A DNA stretch of 64,000 nucleotides from Cellvibrionaceae bacterium 1162T.S.0a.05 (lineage in GTDB: Bacteria > Pseudomonadota > Gammaproteobacteria > Pseudomonadales > Cellvibrionaceae), in the NCBI GenBank assembly GCA_000964245.1, contig LANB01000001.1:2917501-2981500 (forward strand). Reading direction: 5' to 3'. Positions 1 through 11,300 of the stretch are shown here, piece by piece (within the stretch, counting starts at the first letter, position 1; every line of letters starts with the position of its first letter). Under the pieces are notes generated by a model. That model searched no databases. It worked only from the letters and a program-made list of their open reading frames with translations, and had not been told where the DNA came from. A program made the position numbers and the translations under genes.

Positions 1-2400
<2,400 letters not shown>

Positions 2401-2685
2401 ATAACAGAGATGGTTTGGCACCACCAAACGAAACAGCAATTTGTGATTGAGAAATCGAAGAAAGTAAAAGTTTACGAAGCAGTGTGTAGCTTTAATAGCG
2501 AAGCGGACAGTGTGCGAAACAGATAAGACTGGAATCAGACACATCAATCGACTACTTTGAATATCCTTTTTTAAAGAAAACAGAAGTAAGAAGTACAGAT
2601 TAAGAAGTACAAAGAAGAAGTAAAAGGACAAACAGATTTGAGCGTGTTGTTGTATGAATAAAACAGCACAAGGCTCATCCCGGTT
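2401..2685 (+). other. 23S-5S internal transcribed spacer
   Basis: This is the spacer between 23S and 5S, about 285 nt, which is long compared with the roughly 90 nt of E. coli. It contains no tRNA gene that I can see. Near its start is a short hairpin (GTTTGG CACCA CCAAAC), a possible processing stem. A direct repeat TAAGAAGTACA occurs at 2587-2597 and 2601-2611 in an A/G-rich stretch. Confidence 0.8.
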
Positions 2686-2803
2686 TGCCTGACGACAATA
2701 GAGAACTGGAACCACCTGATTCCATCCCGAACTCAGACGTGAAACGGTTCATCGCCGATGGTAGTGTGGCGCTTCGCCATGTGAGAGTAGGTCATCGTCA
2801 GGC
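2686..2803 (+). rRNA. 5S ribosomal RNA
   Basis: The 118-nt gene begins TGCCTGACGAC and ends GTCATCGTCAGGC, so the 5' and 3' ends pair as in all 5S rRNAs. Internal conserved blocks (CCGAACTCAGACGTGAAAC and GCCGATGGTAGTGTGG) match the proteobacterial consensus. It closes the rRNA operon that begins to the left of the window. Confidence 0.97.
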
Positions 2804-2815
2804 TTCTATTACAAA

Positions 2816-2847
2816 ACCCCGATCAGCGTTGGTCGGGGTTTTTTTAT
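2816..2847 (+). terminator. Rho-independent terminator of the rRNA operon, copy 1
   Basis: A 10-bp stem (ACCCCGATCA with TGGTCGGGGT, one G-T pair) and a 4-nt loop are followed by a run of T. It starts a dozen bases after the 5S 3' end and is the primary terminator of the rRNA operon. Confidence 0.9.
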
Positions 2848-2925
2848 GTCCCGCTGCAGAAGGAGACCTACTCTCGTGAGAGTAGCGGAACGCCGCCCGG
2901 GTCATCCTCAGGCTTCTATTGAGAC

Positions 2926-2956
2926 GCCTCGATCGGAAACGGTCGGGGCGTTTTTA
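2926..2956 (+). terminator. Rho-independent terminator, copy 2
   Basis: A second stem-loop of the same design (CGCCTCGATC with GGTCGGGGCG) is followed by TTTTT. Relative to copy 1 the outer A-T pairs have become C-G and G-C pairs, changed together on both arms, so the stem is conserved although the sequence is not. Confidence 0.8.
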
Positions 2957-3076
2957 TTTTGTGGCGGTAGAAGAAAACCCGGCCGGCGCCCCGGTACACT
3001 CGCGAGAGCCGATACGTCGGACCGCCCGAACGCCGGCGCCGAATGCGGATCAGGTATCGTCAGGCTTCTATTACTA

Positions 3077-3106
3077 AACCCCGATCAGCAATGGTCGGGG
3101 TTTTCT
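3077..3106 (+). terminator. Rho-independent terminator, copy 3
   Basis: A third copy, nearly identical to copy 1 (ACCCCGATCA, loop GCAA, TGGTCGGGGT, then TTTTC). On the opposite strand the same hairpin is followed by TTTAGT. It could therefore also help end transcripts of the leftward operon whose last gene stops at 3156. Confidence 0.8.
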
Positions 3107-3155
3107 TATGTCTGGTTGTTCGACTTGGTTTAGTCAAAGCCGGGAAGGAGTTTTC

Positions 3156-3965
3156 TTAAAAGAAAAAGCCTTTTGGAAAAAAATAGATTGCTATATCTAC
3201 AGCGATAAGAATGATAATGATCCACTCAAGGAAGGCGGAATGTTTATGATGCTGTTCGCTGGCAAGCATGTCGAGCAACTCGTGAATGGTAGAAAGCTTA
3301 TGATTCAGAATATCGATGCGCGCATGCAGATCGAGATATTTTGTAAGTCTTAAATAGTATTCTTCCTGTTCCGGGTAATTCCAAAAAAATTCAGGTGTAT
3401 CGAGCAAATTGAAGTTAAGGCTTATATCACTGCTGGTTTCAAATAGCTTTCCGCGTAAACGCGCGACCTGATTCCGGCTCAAAGGAATCTTTCCTGTTTT
3501 TGCGAGTTCTTTTGCAATAAAGCCATTCTCACTGATAACGCGTTCAGCCTGGTCTTCAAAAAATACGAGCTTACTGGATTGCGCAAAGGCGTGACTGAAA
3601 GCAAGTCGAGTTAAAGGGTTGTTGTTGGGGATGGTCAGGTCATCATTGTGAATTTTAAAGCTTTGTTCGCCATCAAGAGTGAAGGTGAATTGTTCTTCAA
3701 ATCTTGCACTGGTCGGGTCGAGCACCATGTCGTGAGTTCGATTCAAAAGCTGCTGCCGATCGCTTTCGTTGATTCCCCAGCAAACAAGAATGCCGTATTC
3801 AAAAAGCCAGGCTTCACCGTCAGTGCATGGAATATTGTAGGCGTCCCGGTATTTTATGGCCCCTAAATCCTGAACCAGTTTCGTTTCTGTCTGAGCTTTG
3901 TCAAGAGCGCGGCCAAGTATAGCAACGGTAATATTTTGTTTAGTTTTTTCCGGTAGTGCTTTCAT
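3156..3965 (-). CDS. DUF155 / RMD1-YagE family protein, C-terminal membrane anchor
   Basis: A 269-residue protein resembling the DUF155 family (yeast RMD1/Sif2, mitochondrial RMND1, bacterial YagE-like). Visible hallmarks are the N-terminal part with WLFEYGILVCWG, a long helical middle (about 175-240), and the C-terminal FLEWIIIILIAVDIAIYFF segment. That segment is the typical single membrane anchor of this family. The biochemical role of bacterial members is unknown; the mitochondrial relative supports translation. It is the last gene of a leftward operon, 19 nt after the GNAT-peptidase gene, so it is probably cotranscribed with the amidoligase pair. The ATG start has only a weak upstream GA-rich site. 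Confidence 0.85.
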   Translation of the reverse strand: MKALPEKTKQNITVAILGRALDKAQTETKLVQDLGAIKYRDAYNIPCTDGEAWLFEYGILVCWGINESDRQQLLNRTHDMVLDPTSARFEEQFTFTLDGEQSFKIHNDDLTIPNNNPLTRLAFSHAFAQSSKLVFFEDQAERVISENGFIAKELAKTGKIPLSRNQVARLRGKLFETSSDISLNFNLLDTPEFFWNYPEQEEYYLRLTKYLDLHARIDILNHKLSTIHELLDMLASEQHHKHSAFLEWIIIILIAVDIAIYFFPKGFFF

Positions 3966-3984
3966 TTAATTAATATTCTCAAGG

Positions 3985-5100
3985 TCAACTGTTGGGTTGA
4001 AGTACAACGGCAGTGCGTAAACGCTCAGTGCCAAAGACAGACATAAGATCAAAATCTTCTTTAGCAATGGGTAAATATTGATTATCGATTGGGCTGGAAG
4101 CCAATTCGTCCGGGTCGGGGTCGTGCATGTAAAAACAATGTTCATCCACTCCAGTAATGCACACCCAGTGGGGCGCTTTTTTACCATCGAGCCGATACGT
4201 GCTTATTAGCATGACAATAGCGCAACCTTGTTTAAGCCATTTCTCGAGGTCGCTTTGATTGATATCTCGATAGTGAACACGCAATTTTTGTTTTTGGGCT
4301 TGCAAAATGAACTGTTGGTTAACAACGGAGAGGATTGCTTTCTTTTTCTCAGAACGTAGGCCTTCCATAAACAAATCCTTGTTTGTGCTGATCCAGGTGT
4401 TGCATTTAAACCCCCTTGCTTTTGCAGCAAGAGCAAGGCCGATCGGGTGGCAACCGCCGTGGCCTGAAGTCATAAATATCGTAGTTGCTTCACGCCAGAT
4501 AGAAAGCTCCTCGCCCTGATTGAGCGGAAGTTTTTCATTTAGGCTGCCCATTGCCATCATTAAAGAAGCGGGGCCACAGGTGAATTCAGTTGTTTGTTGA
4601 TACCAGGGTGTCGGTCGTTGGACGAGCGCTCTTGAACGAAAGTGCAAGCGCTTTTGCATGCGCAGTGCATCACTGTGATCTTCGTAATAGTCAATGTATT
4701 CACCGAAGGCTCGGTAACCATTGCGTTCATAGCAGGTAATCGCAGAAGGGTTGTTTTTAGCTACTTCCAAACGGAGATAGAAACGTTGTTTCTCAATTGC
4801 AAGTTCTTCAATGCATTGAAGAAGTGAATCAGCGATGCCGTGACCACGCATTTCGGGTGACACTGCAATAGAGTAGAGGCGTGCAAGGCGCGTCCCTCTG
4901 TGGCACCAGAGTAAAGCGTAGGCAACAAGGTTACCGTTAGACGTGGTAACGATAAGATCAGCGTGGCTTTTCTGGATCCAGCTACGAAAACTTCTGCGGC
5001 TTAAACGATCTATGCTAAAACAGCGATTTTCTAACTCGACTAGTGCATCAAGGTCTTCGATTTTCGCGGGACGATAAATAAGTGAAGCCTTAGCGTCCAC
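3985..5100 (-). CDS. GNAT acetyltransferase fused to C39-like cysteine peptidase
   Basis: A two-domain protein of about 371 residues. The N-terminal GNAT domain (about 5-155) has the acetyl-CoA loop SPEMRGHGIADSLL and the late CYERNGYR element. The C-terminal papain/C39-like peptidase domain (about 165-365) shows a candidate triad: Cys in EFTCGPASLMM, His in KAPHWVCITGV and Asp in MHDPDPDE. I chose a GTG start at 5100, which overlaps the last bases of the upstream ATP-grasp gene and places the GNAT fold at the N terminus. A TTG at 5172 would add 24 residues lying wholly inside the neighbour and is unlikely. Substrate is unknown. The fusion, next to a RimK-type ligase, fits published comparative-genomics predictions of peptide-synthesis or peptide-tagging operons. 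Confidence 0.88.
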   Translation of the reverse strand: MDAKASLIYRPAKIEDLDALVELENRCFSIDRLSRRSFRSWIQKSHADLIVTTSNGNLVAYALLWCHRGTRLARLYSIAVSPEMRGHGIADSLLQCIEELAIEKQRFYLRLEVAKNNPSAITCYERNGYRAFGEYIDYYEDHSDALRMQKRLHFRSRALVQRPTPWYQQTTEFTCGPASLMMAMGSLNEKLPLNQGEELSIWREATTIFMTSGHGGCHPIGLALAAKARGFKCNTWISTNKDLFMEGLRSEKKKAILSVVNQQFILQAQKQKLRVHYRDINQSDLEKWLKQGCAIVMLISTYRLDGKKAPHWVCITGVDEHCFYMHDPDPDELASSPIDNQYLPIAKEDFDLMSVFGTERLRTAVVLQPNS

Positions 5101-6550
5101 GCGCTTCAAGCCTTTTGTGAAACTCTGCCATGATTTGCATGTAGAGCTCATCGCCGAGATAGGCATCTTCAACTTTGTGTTCGATGCTCGGGTTGTCGTT
5201 CACTTCGAGAACGTAGGCCTTGCCATCAAGATGTTTAACGTCTACGCCGTAAAGTCCATTTCCAATAATGGCAGAGGCTTTGAGCGCGGCATTAAGCACA
5301 GTTTTTGGAACTTCGAATGTGGGTAAGGTTTCGAAACCACCGGATGAAAAGCGTTTCGAACCGTGGTTGTAGATTTGCCAGTGATTGCGTGCCATAAAAT
5401 ATTTACTGGCATAAATTGCACGGCCGTTAAGCACCCCAATTCGCCAATCGAATTCGGTGTAAATATATTCCTGAACGATGATTAACGCACTCTCAAGTAA
5501 CAGGCTTTGTAATCGCGAAGCGAGCTCCTCGCGATTGTTGACCTTGAAAACACCGCGAGAGAATGACCCTTCAGGCATTTTTAGAACCAAAGGGTAGGAA
5601 AACTCCTGTTCCAGCTGCAAAAGACTGTCCTGGTCAAAGGCACTAACAACGCGAGTTCGAGGTGCAGGAATGCCACGGTAGCTGAATGCATCCTGGAGAT
5701 ACACTTTATTACAGCAGCGTAAAATAGAATTAGGATCGTCGATTACGAGTACGCCATGCGCTTCAGCACGTGTGGCCAAGCGATAGGTGTGGTGATCGAT
5801 TGCGGTGGTTTCCCGAATAAAAAGGGCGTCGTAGTGAGAAATATTTTGAATTTCTTCGTAAGTTAACGCTTCGGCAAAAATGCCCAGTTTCGAAGCCGCT
5901 TTAATAAATCGGGAAATAGCCTCTTTATTACTCGGTGGTGCACCTTCCTCAGGGTTAACTAAAATAGCCATGTCCCAGCGGTAACGTTTTTTCTGGGTGT
6001 TTACACGCCAAACATTACGGGTAAAAGCCTGCAAACTCTCATAAAAAAAGACGAGTTGGCTTTCATTCAATGCTGAATAGGCGAGGCGTTCAAGCCGCAG
6101 CTCAATTTGGTTTTCATGGCTTTCAATTTCCAGCTTAAGTATCGGTGCAGCAAATAACTTGAACACCTGATTAGCTATTTTCTGGAGGCCGGGGTTTTTG
6201 ACTTGACCAAAACAAATGAGTAATTGTTTTTCCTTGATCAAGCCACCGAGGTCTTGCCCCTTGAGGCGCGACAAAATTGCTACGCCGGTTTGTTCACTTT
6301 CTCTCAATGTATTGATGGTTTTGACAGAAGGCAGTACCTCATGATTTCGTGCTTCCGCAAGCAATGAGCAGTAATAACCTTTGCTTAGGTAGCGTTCGGT
6401 GTCACAAAGGTTAATAATCCGGGTTTTCGGTTCATTCTTGCGAGGATAATCCCGCAGGTAGTCATCGAAAGTAATAAATTCCGGTAAGGGGGCGTCTGAT
6501 TGGTCATTACAGCTGACTGGCTGGTCGACGACGACAAGCGTTTTATGCAT
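5090..6550 (-). CDS. RimK-type ATP-grasp amidoligase with N-terminal RLAN-like domain
   Basis: A 486-residue protein. The C-terminal half (about 215-480) is an ATP-grasp fold. It shows PLVLKMPEGSFSRGVF (ATP-binding loop), VQEYIYTEFDWRIGVL and GVDVKHLDGKAYVLEVNDNP, where the acidic residues and Asn would bind Mg2+-ATP. The N-terminal 200 residues match what I know as the RimK-like ATP-grasp N-terminal (RLAN) region rather than RimK itself, which is only about 300 residues long. Such enzymes join an amino acid to a carboxylate through an acyl phosphate; the substrate here is unknown. It is the first gene of an operon, overlapping the GNAT-peptidase start. The ATG at 6550 is well placed, with only a weak ribosome site. 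Confidence 0.9.
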   Translation of the reverse strand: MHKTLVVVDQPVSCNDQSDAPLPEFITFDDYLRDYPRKNEPKTRIINLCDTERYLSKGYYCSLLAEARNHEVLPSVKTINTLRESEQTGVAILSRLKGQDLGGLIKEKQLLICFGQVKNPGLQKIANQVFKLFAAPILKLEIESHENQIELRLERLAYSALNESQLVFFYESLQAFTRNVWRVNTQKKRYRWDMAILVNPEEGAPPSNKEAISRFIKAASKLGIFAEALTYEEIQNISHYDALFIRETTAIDHHTYRLATRAEAHGVLVIDDPNSILRCCNKVYLQDAFSYRGIPAPRTRVVSAFDQDSLLQLEQEFSYPLVLKMPEGSFSRGVFKVNNREELASRLQSLLLESALIIVQEYIYTEFDWRIGVLNGRAIYASKYFMARNHWQIYNHGSKRFSSGGFETLPTFEVPKTVLNAALKASAIIGNGLYGVDVKHLDGKAYVLEVNDNPSIEHKVEDAYLGDELYMQIMAEFHKRLEARGR

Positions 6551-6649
6551 CGGGGAATATGGTTCTCGAAGTAAAGGTTTGGCCCGCGACAGGGGTAATT
6601 ACAGCGGGCTTTTACTCCTAAAAATTCAACAGGTCAATAAAATGTTTAA

Positions 6650-7561
6650 TTATTTTTTTCGCACCGGAGTGACAGGGGAAGTTGGGGTTATGGAATCGAT
6701 CACGTGAACAGGATGGCGGTGTATTAAATCGGCTTTTGTCTGGGTGTCGCCCGCTTCCTTGAGGAAAAACACCTTGCGTTCTCCTTCGTTTAGTTGGTCA
6801 ATAGCCTGCCGATAATGCTTATAAAACAGGGTGTCGAATTCTCCGTTGGCTTTGATTTCTTTCAGTCCTTCGTGCAAACGGGAAGCCAGTTCAGGAAGCT
6901 TTGCGGTGACACCAATGTAGACTTCAAGTTTATAAAAGATAATAAGTTGCTCCGCTATTGCTACACCTTCATTTTTCTCGGCAATGGCATCTACCTCTAA
7001 AATACCTAGTGGGAGGCAGGTGAAACGCTTGGCAAACAACATGGGAACGAGGTTTTCATAACGCGGTGAAACGACCACGGGAATGTTGCTTTCCTGGTAG
7101 CGGTTGACATCACGCCAGCCCTCAGCTTGTCCGACCACTAGTTTTCGAAATGTTTGCGAATCGCTAATCCCATTTATCTCATGCAAACTGGATTCAAGCG
7201 CAAGACATTTGCGGTAGCCAAGTAAACCGTTCTGAATGGGGATGGGAATACGGATAATTTCGAAGGGAGTATTTTCCAGGGCTTGCCAATTACTGGATGT
7301 CACAATGTGGGTGTTCTTGCCATCATGAGCTTCATTCCACAATCGTAGGGTGGCAAGTTTCCGATCGTCGAGTTTCAGGCTGGCTTTGCCGTGGGTAGGA
7401 GAGGATACATCAAGAAGGTGCTGCAATAATTCAGCCTCATAAGCAACGCGCCCGGGCGCTTTGCTGCCGATAGAAAAAATGTACTCAGCTTCTTCGGAAA
7501 AAACCCAGGGGCACGACCAAAAAAGAAGAGGAGTGATCAGGCGAATCAAAACTGCTTTCAT
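6650..7561 (-). CDS. Periplasmic solute-binding-like protein (SBP family 3-like fold)
   Basis: A 303-residue protein with a signal peptide (hydrophobic 5-20, likely cleavage after VFS near residue 22). The body resembles extracellular solute-binding or transporter substrate-binding proteins without an associated permease, a type common in gammaproteobacteria. The pattern includes GLLGYRKCLAL, the middle FRKLVVGQAEGW segment (a hinge-like region), VAIAEQLIIFYKLEVYIGVT, and the late ELASRLHEGLKEIKANGEFDTLFYKHY typical of the C-terminal helix of family 3 binding proteins. The C terminus is a Pro/Thr-rich basic tail. There is no transporter gene beside it, so a sensory or orphan role is more likely than uptake. 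Ligand is unknown. Confidence 0.72.
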   Translation of the reverse strand: MKAVLIRLITPLLFWSCPWVFSEEAEYIFSIGSKAPGRVAYEAELLQHLLDVSSPTHGKASLKLDDRKLATLRLWNEAHDGKNTHIVTSSNWQALENTPFEIIRIPIPIQNGLLGYRKCLALESSLHEINGISDSQTFRKLVVGQAEGWRDVNRYQESNIPVVVSPRYENLVPMLFAKRFTCLPLGILEVDAIAEKNEGVAIAEQLIIFYKLEVYIGVTAKLPELASRLHEGLKEIKANGEFDTLFYKHYRQAIDQLNEGERKVFFLKEAGDTQTKADLIHRHPVHVIDSITPTSPVTPVRKK

Positions 7562-7967
7562 GTATTAAATCGCGGCTCTATTTTTCTTTAAACATAGCAT
7601 AAGTCGATAGTGGCCAATAAGTCCAAAACTGTATTGGGGCGTTTGAATTGGCATGCTCCGAGTGGATAGTCGCTGTAATCAGGCTCTATAGCTCAAGGTA
7701 TCCAGCATCCAGCCTGAATGCGGTCTGATGCTTTCTGGGCTATCAAGAAGGATGAAATGTGCGCCAGTTGCGTGTTCTGTCTGTATGGGGCTTTCGGCGG
7801 TGGGATGTCGATCAGCTAATAAAAGGGAGTAAGAGCAGAAACTTATCTTGGGAAAAGCAGTGATTTCGTCGCAGCGGCTTAATTATCTTTGGATGGCTGG
7901 TTGAAAAATGATCGATGTTTGCCCGGCTATAACTCTACATACCTTGTGGATTTTTTGAGGCGTTGGG

Positions 7968-7981
7968 TGTAATCGATTACA
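7968..7981. promoter_or_regulatory. Palindromic operator, LacI/GalR type
   Basis: TGTAATCGATTACA is a perfect 14-base palindrome with the central CG typical of LacI-family operators. Such sites control TonB-receptor carbohydrate loci in Xanthomonas and relatives. It lies about 350 bases upstream of the receptor start. No LacI-family gene is in the window, so the regulator is unknown. Confidence 0.45.
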
Positions 7982-8052
7982 TTAGTGAGCCCTGCCGCTG
8001 AAGGTGCTTTAAAGCCTATAGATCGAGCCTTAATTCCAATCAAATCTATTAG

Positions 8053-8081
8053 TTGCACTCTCAAATGTTATGGAATAAAGT
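8053..8081 (+). promoter_or_regulatory. Possible sigma-70 promoter for the TonB receptor
   Basis: TTGCAC (8053-8058) and TAAAGT (8076-8081) are separated by 17 bases, downstream of the LacI-type palindrome and upstream of the receptor gene. The match to consensus is moderate, and overlapping alternatives such as TTATGGAAT exist. Confidence 0.3.
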
Positions 8082-8334
8082 GTACGCGCTCAGTGGTACG
8101 CAAGCCTGAGAATAATATTAATTCGGTGTGCGCGTATTGAGCTGTTAAGACATCTTCGATCCCTGAAGCGTGTCTGATGCTCGAGTTTGCCAAATAGTTA
8201 AAGCAATAAATTGGCTTACAAACACGTTGAGGTTTTCTTAAAGCAGTAACGAAAAGTAAAGCGCTCAACACGTTAACCAAGGGTAATTCCAGCATCAATC
8301 CAAAATTTGAGATAATTCGAGGAGAAAATACTTC

Positions 8335-11300
8335 ATGAAATACAATCCTGGTCAATTTAAGAAAAAATTGCTCGCGGCCAGCGTATCTTCTTGTGTGTTG
8401 GCAGCCGTTGGTGGCGTGCAAGCACAGGATGGTCCCGCAGCAGTAGAAGAAGTTCAGGTATTTGGTATTCGCGCCAGTATGCAATCGTCAATGGACACCA
8501 AACGCAATTCTGCGGGTGTTGTTGACGCGATCACAGCCGAAGATATTGGTAAGTTCCCTGATACCAACCTTGCTGAATCCTTACAGCGTATTTCCGGTGT
8601 ATCCATTAGCCGTGTAAACGGTGAGGGTTCCGAGGTAACGGTACGTGGTTTCGGTTCAGAATTTAACATGATTACGTTGAACGGTCGTCAAATGCCAGCA
8701 GCCGGCGTATACGCTGGTGGTGGTTCCGGTGGTGTTCGCGGTGCTAACAATCGTTCATTCGACTTCGCGAATTTGGCTTCTGAAAGCGTAAGCAGCGTTG
8801 AAGTTTACAAAACAAGCAAAGCAGCAATCACCACAGGTGGTATGGGTGCAACCATTAATATCGGTACTGCGCGTCCCTTGGACAACCCTGGCCTGAATGC
8901 GTCTATTGGTGCAAAAATTGTAAATGATACAACCAATGAATTTGGTGATGACTTCACTCCTGAAGTTTCAGGTATTTTCAGCTTCACCGATGACGAAGAG
9001 ACTTTTGGTGTTGGTCTGTCCTTGAGCCACCAGGTTCGTCACTCTGGTAACACCGGTATTGATGAAAACGGTTGGGATATTTCTCGTTGGGATGGCTCGG
9101 ACGGTGGCAACAACGGTAACAACCTGTTTAGCTTCACCGATGATGCAGTCATTATAAACGCACCAGCAGATGGTCAGCTATTCGGACGTCCAAACGACTT
9201 GCGTTTCTCAGCGTCCAGCTACGAGCGTGAGCGAACCAATGCGCAGTTAGTATTACAGTTTGCTCCAAGCGATTCCTTTAAAGGAACGTTGGATTACACC
9301 TTTGCGCAAAACGAGCTGTTAGAGCGTCGTGGTGAGAGCACGAGCTGGTTAGCAAATGGTAACTCAATTTCGCGTGTTGAGTTTGATGACAATGCTGTTG
9401 CAACCCCAATATTCATTTTCGAAGAAGCTGGACCACGAGACCAGGGCTTCGAGCAACAATTGCGTATGCATGAAGACACCTTGTCTTCTATCGGCTTGAA
9501 TCTTGAATTTGCGGTAACAGACAGTTTCACTTTGACTGCTGACTACCACGATTCAGAAATGGAAAGTTTACCGCAAGGCCCGGGTAATACCTCTGAAATT
9601 GCTGCAACCGTAGGTGTCGCTTCGCAAATTAACCATGCGTTGATATTCAACAACGGTCTTCCATACTTCACTATGGGTATTAACGATGACCCCGAAAATG
9701 GCGGTCGCGGTGACGGTGATGGTGTTCTCTCTCTGGAGGATGTAGGTTCTCAGGTCGTTCGTACTCGTCATATTTCCCAGGTTGCTGAAATCCAGCAGTT
9801 GAAGATTGACGGCGCTCTCGAATTCGACAACGGTCGTTTTGATTTTGGAGTTGAAACTCGTGATATGGAAAACACCTTCCAAAACGCGCAAGAGCGTTAT
9901 ATGGAAATGGGTGGATGGGGTATCAACACCGTCGGTGATATTGATACCAGCCTTCTGGAAATCTATAACTTCGACTTTGATGACTACTCTTTGCCTGAAA
10001 ATGCCTTCACTACTGCAGTCCGTGGTAATGCGGAAGAAATTGCCGCTGACTTGATTGCAACCTACGGCAATGAAACAAATGGCTTTGTGTTAGCGCGTAA
10101 CGAAATTCTTGCAAATGACGATTTCGTTTCTGAGGAAACTCTGGCAGCTTATTTCCAGATTACTCTGGAAGGTGAACTAGGTGGTATGCCAGCTAACCTG
10201 GTGACTGGTGTTCGTTACGAAGAAACTGATGTGACTTCACGCTCATTGGTATCGATTCCTGTCGGTTTGAACTGGTTGTCTAACAACGACTTCAATACTG
10301 ATTACGGTAGCGGTTCTTCCGAGCCTCAACCATTCGAGAATACTGCGAAATACAGCCACGTATTGCCAAGCATGGACTTTGACATTGAAATTGTTGAAGA
10401 CCTCAAGGCGCGTTTCTCTTACAGCAAGTCTATCGCTCGTGCCGGCTTCGGTAACCTGACATCTTCTGTAAGTGGCTTTGGTTCCGGTGGTGGTTCTACC
10501 ATTCTGGGTGCAACGCGTACGGCAAACTCTTCAAACCCGGGTCTGTTGCCGCTTGAATCAGATAACGTAGACGTATCGTTGGAATACTATTACGACGATG
10601 CAAGCTATGCTTCTTTCGGTTTGTTTGAAAAGCGTGTTGACAACTTTATCGGTAATGAGAACGTTGTTGAGCAGCATTTCAATGAAGAGTATGGTTTCAT
10701 GCTGGACCAAACCAGTGGTCCTCGCGCAGAAGCTGCTTTGGCAGAGCTTGAAAATGCCGGAATTCCAGCTGACGATACCAGCTTGTTCACTATGATGGCT
10801 GTAATGACTCAGGCTCCACCTGAAGGGTTCGCCGGTGATTGGTCGATTTCAGGATACGCTGCTACTTTTGGCGATGATGCTGCATTCAACGACTATAACC
10901 TGGCAGCAGAAAACGTAGACATTCCTGTTGATCCATCTGTTGACCCGATTTCTGATTGGTTAACCAACAAGCCAGTTAACAACCGTGAAGCGAAACTGTA
11001 CGGTGCGGAACTTAACCTTCAGCACTTCTTTGGTGAGTCTGGCTTCGGTTTACAAGCCAACTACACAGTTGTACGTGGTGATGTTTCCTATGATGACCTG
11101 GCTGAGCCCGGTGCGTCTCAATTTGCTCTCCTTGGTTTGAGTGACACTGCTAACCTCGTTGCCGTTTATGATAAAGACGGTATACAGGCTCGTGTTGCTT
11201 ACAACTGGCGTGATGAGTACCTGAGAAGCTCTACTCAAAACAACGATAACAACCCTGTTTACGTTGAGGCTTACTCACAAATCGATGTTAACGTAAGCTA

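Larger units (their letters stand above)
2791..3112 (+). repeat. Tandem 5S-tail-plus-terminator repeats (three copies)
   Basis: This 350-base gap between the 5S gene and the first protein gene contains three 57-nt units, each made of the last bases of 5S (ATCGTCAGGC), TTCTATT and a terminator. They lie at about 2794-2850, 2904-2960 and 3056-3112. By eye copy 3 matches copy 1 at 53 of 57 positions and copy 2 at 41 of 57. Between them lie GC-rich palindromic inserts, including a perfect hairpin at 2868-2885 (CTACTCTC GT GAGAGTAG) that ends in the 5S-like GAGAGTAG. I read them as remnants of duplicated 5S 3' ends. No protein gene is visible here. Confidence 0.75.
7562..8334. other. 773-base non-coding regulatory stretch
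   Basis: This gap separates the leftward solute-binding gene from the rightward TonB receptor gene. I see no convincing protein or tRNA gene in it. It holds a perfect 14-base LacI-type palindrome (7968-7981), a possible promoter (8053-8081) and a long leader of about 250 bases before the receptor start. The left part (7562-7960) has no feature I recognise beyond presumably the promoter of the minus-strand gene. Confidence 0.6.

Noticed and set aside
2685-3133. Plus-strand frames over the 5S tail repeats
   Set aside because: They translate terminator and 5S sequence; the shared residues come from the DNA repeats, not from a protein family.
3108-3353. Plus-strand frame of 81 codons over the DUF155 gene
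   Set aside because: It is the antisense of a well-supported gene.
3985-5172. Longer start (TTG at 5172) for the GNAT-peptidase fusion
   Set aside because: It would overlap the ligase by 83 bases and adds residues that match no GNAT N terminus; GTG at 5100 fits better.
6582-6609. GCCCGC...GCGGGC hairpin between the ligase and solute-binding genes as a terminator
   Set aside because: On the minus strand, where it would be needed, it has no T run, and the loop is long (16 bases).
7562-8334. A CRISPR leader, tRNA or small gene in the long spacer
   Set aside because: No direct repeats, cloverleaf or ribosome-site-plus-frame combination was found.
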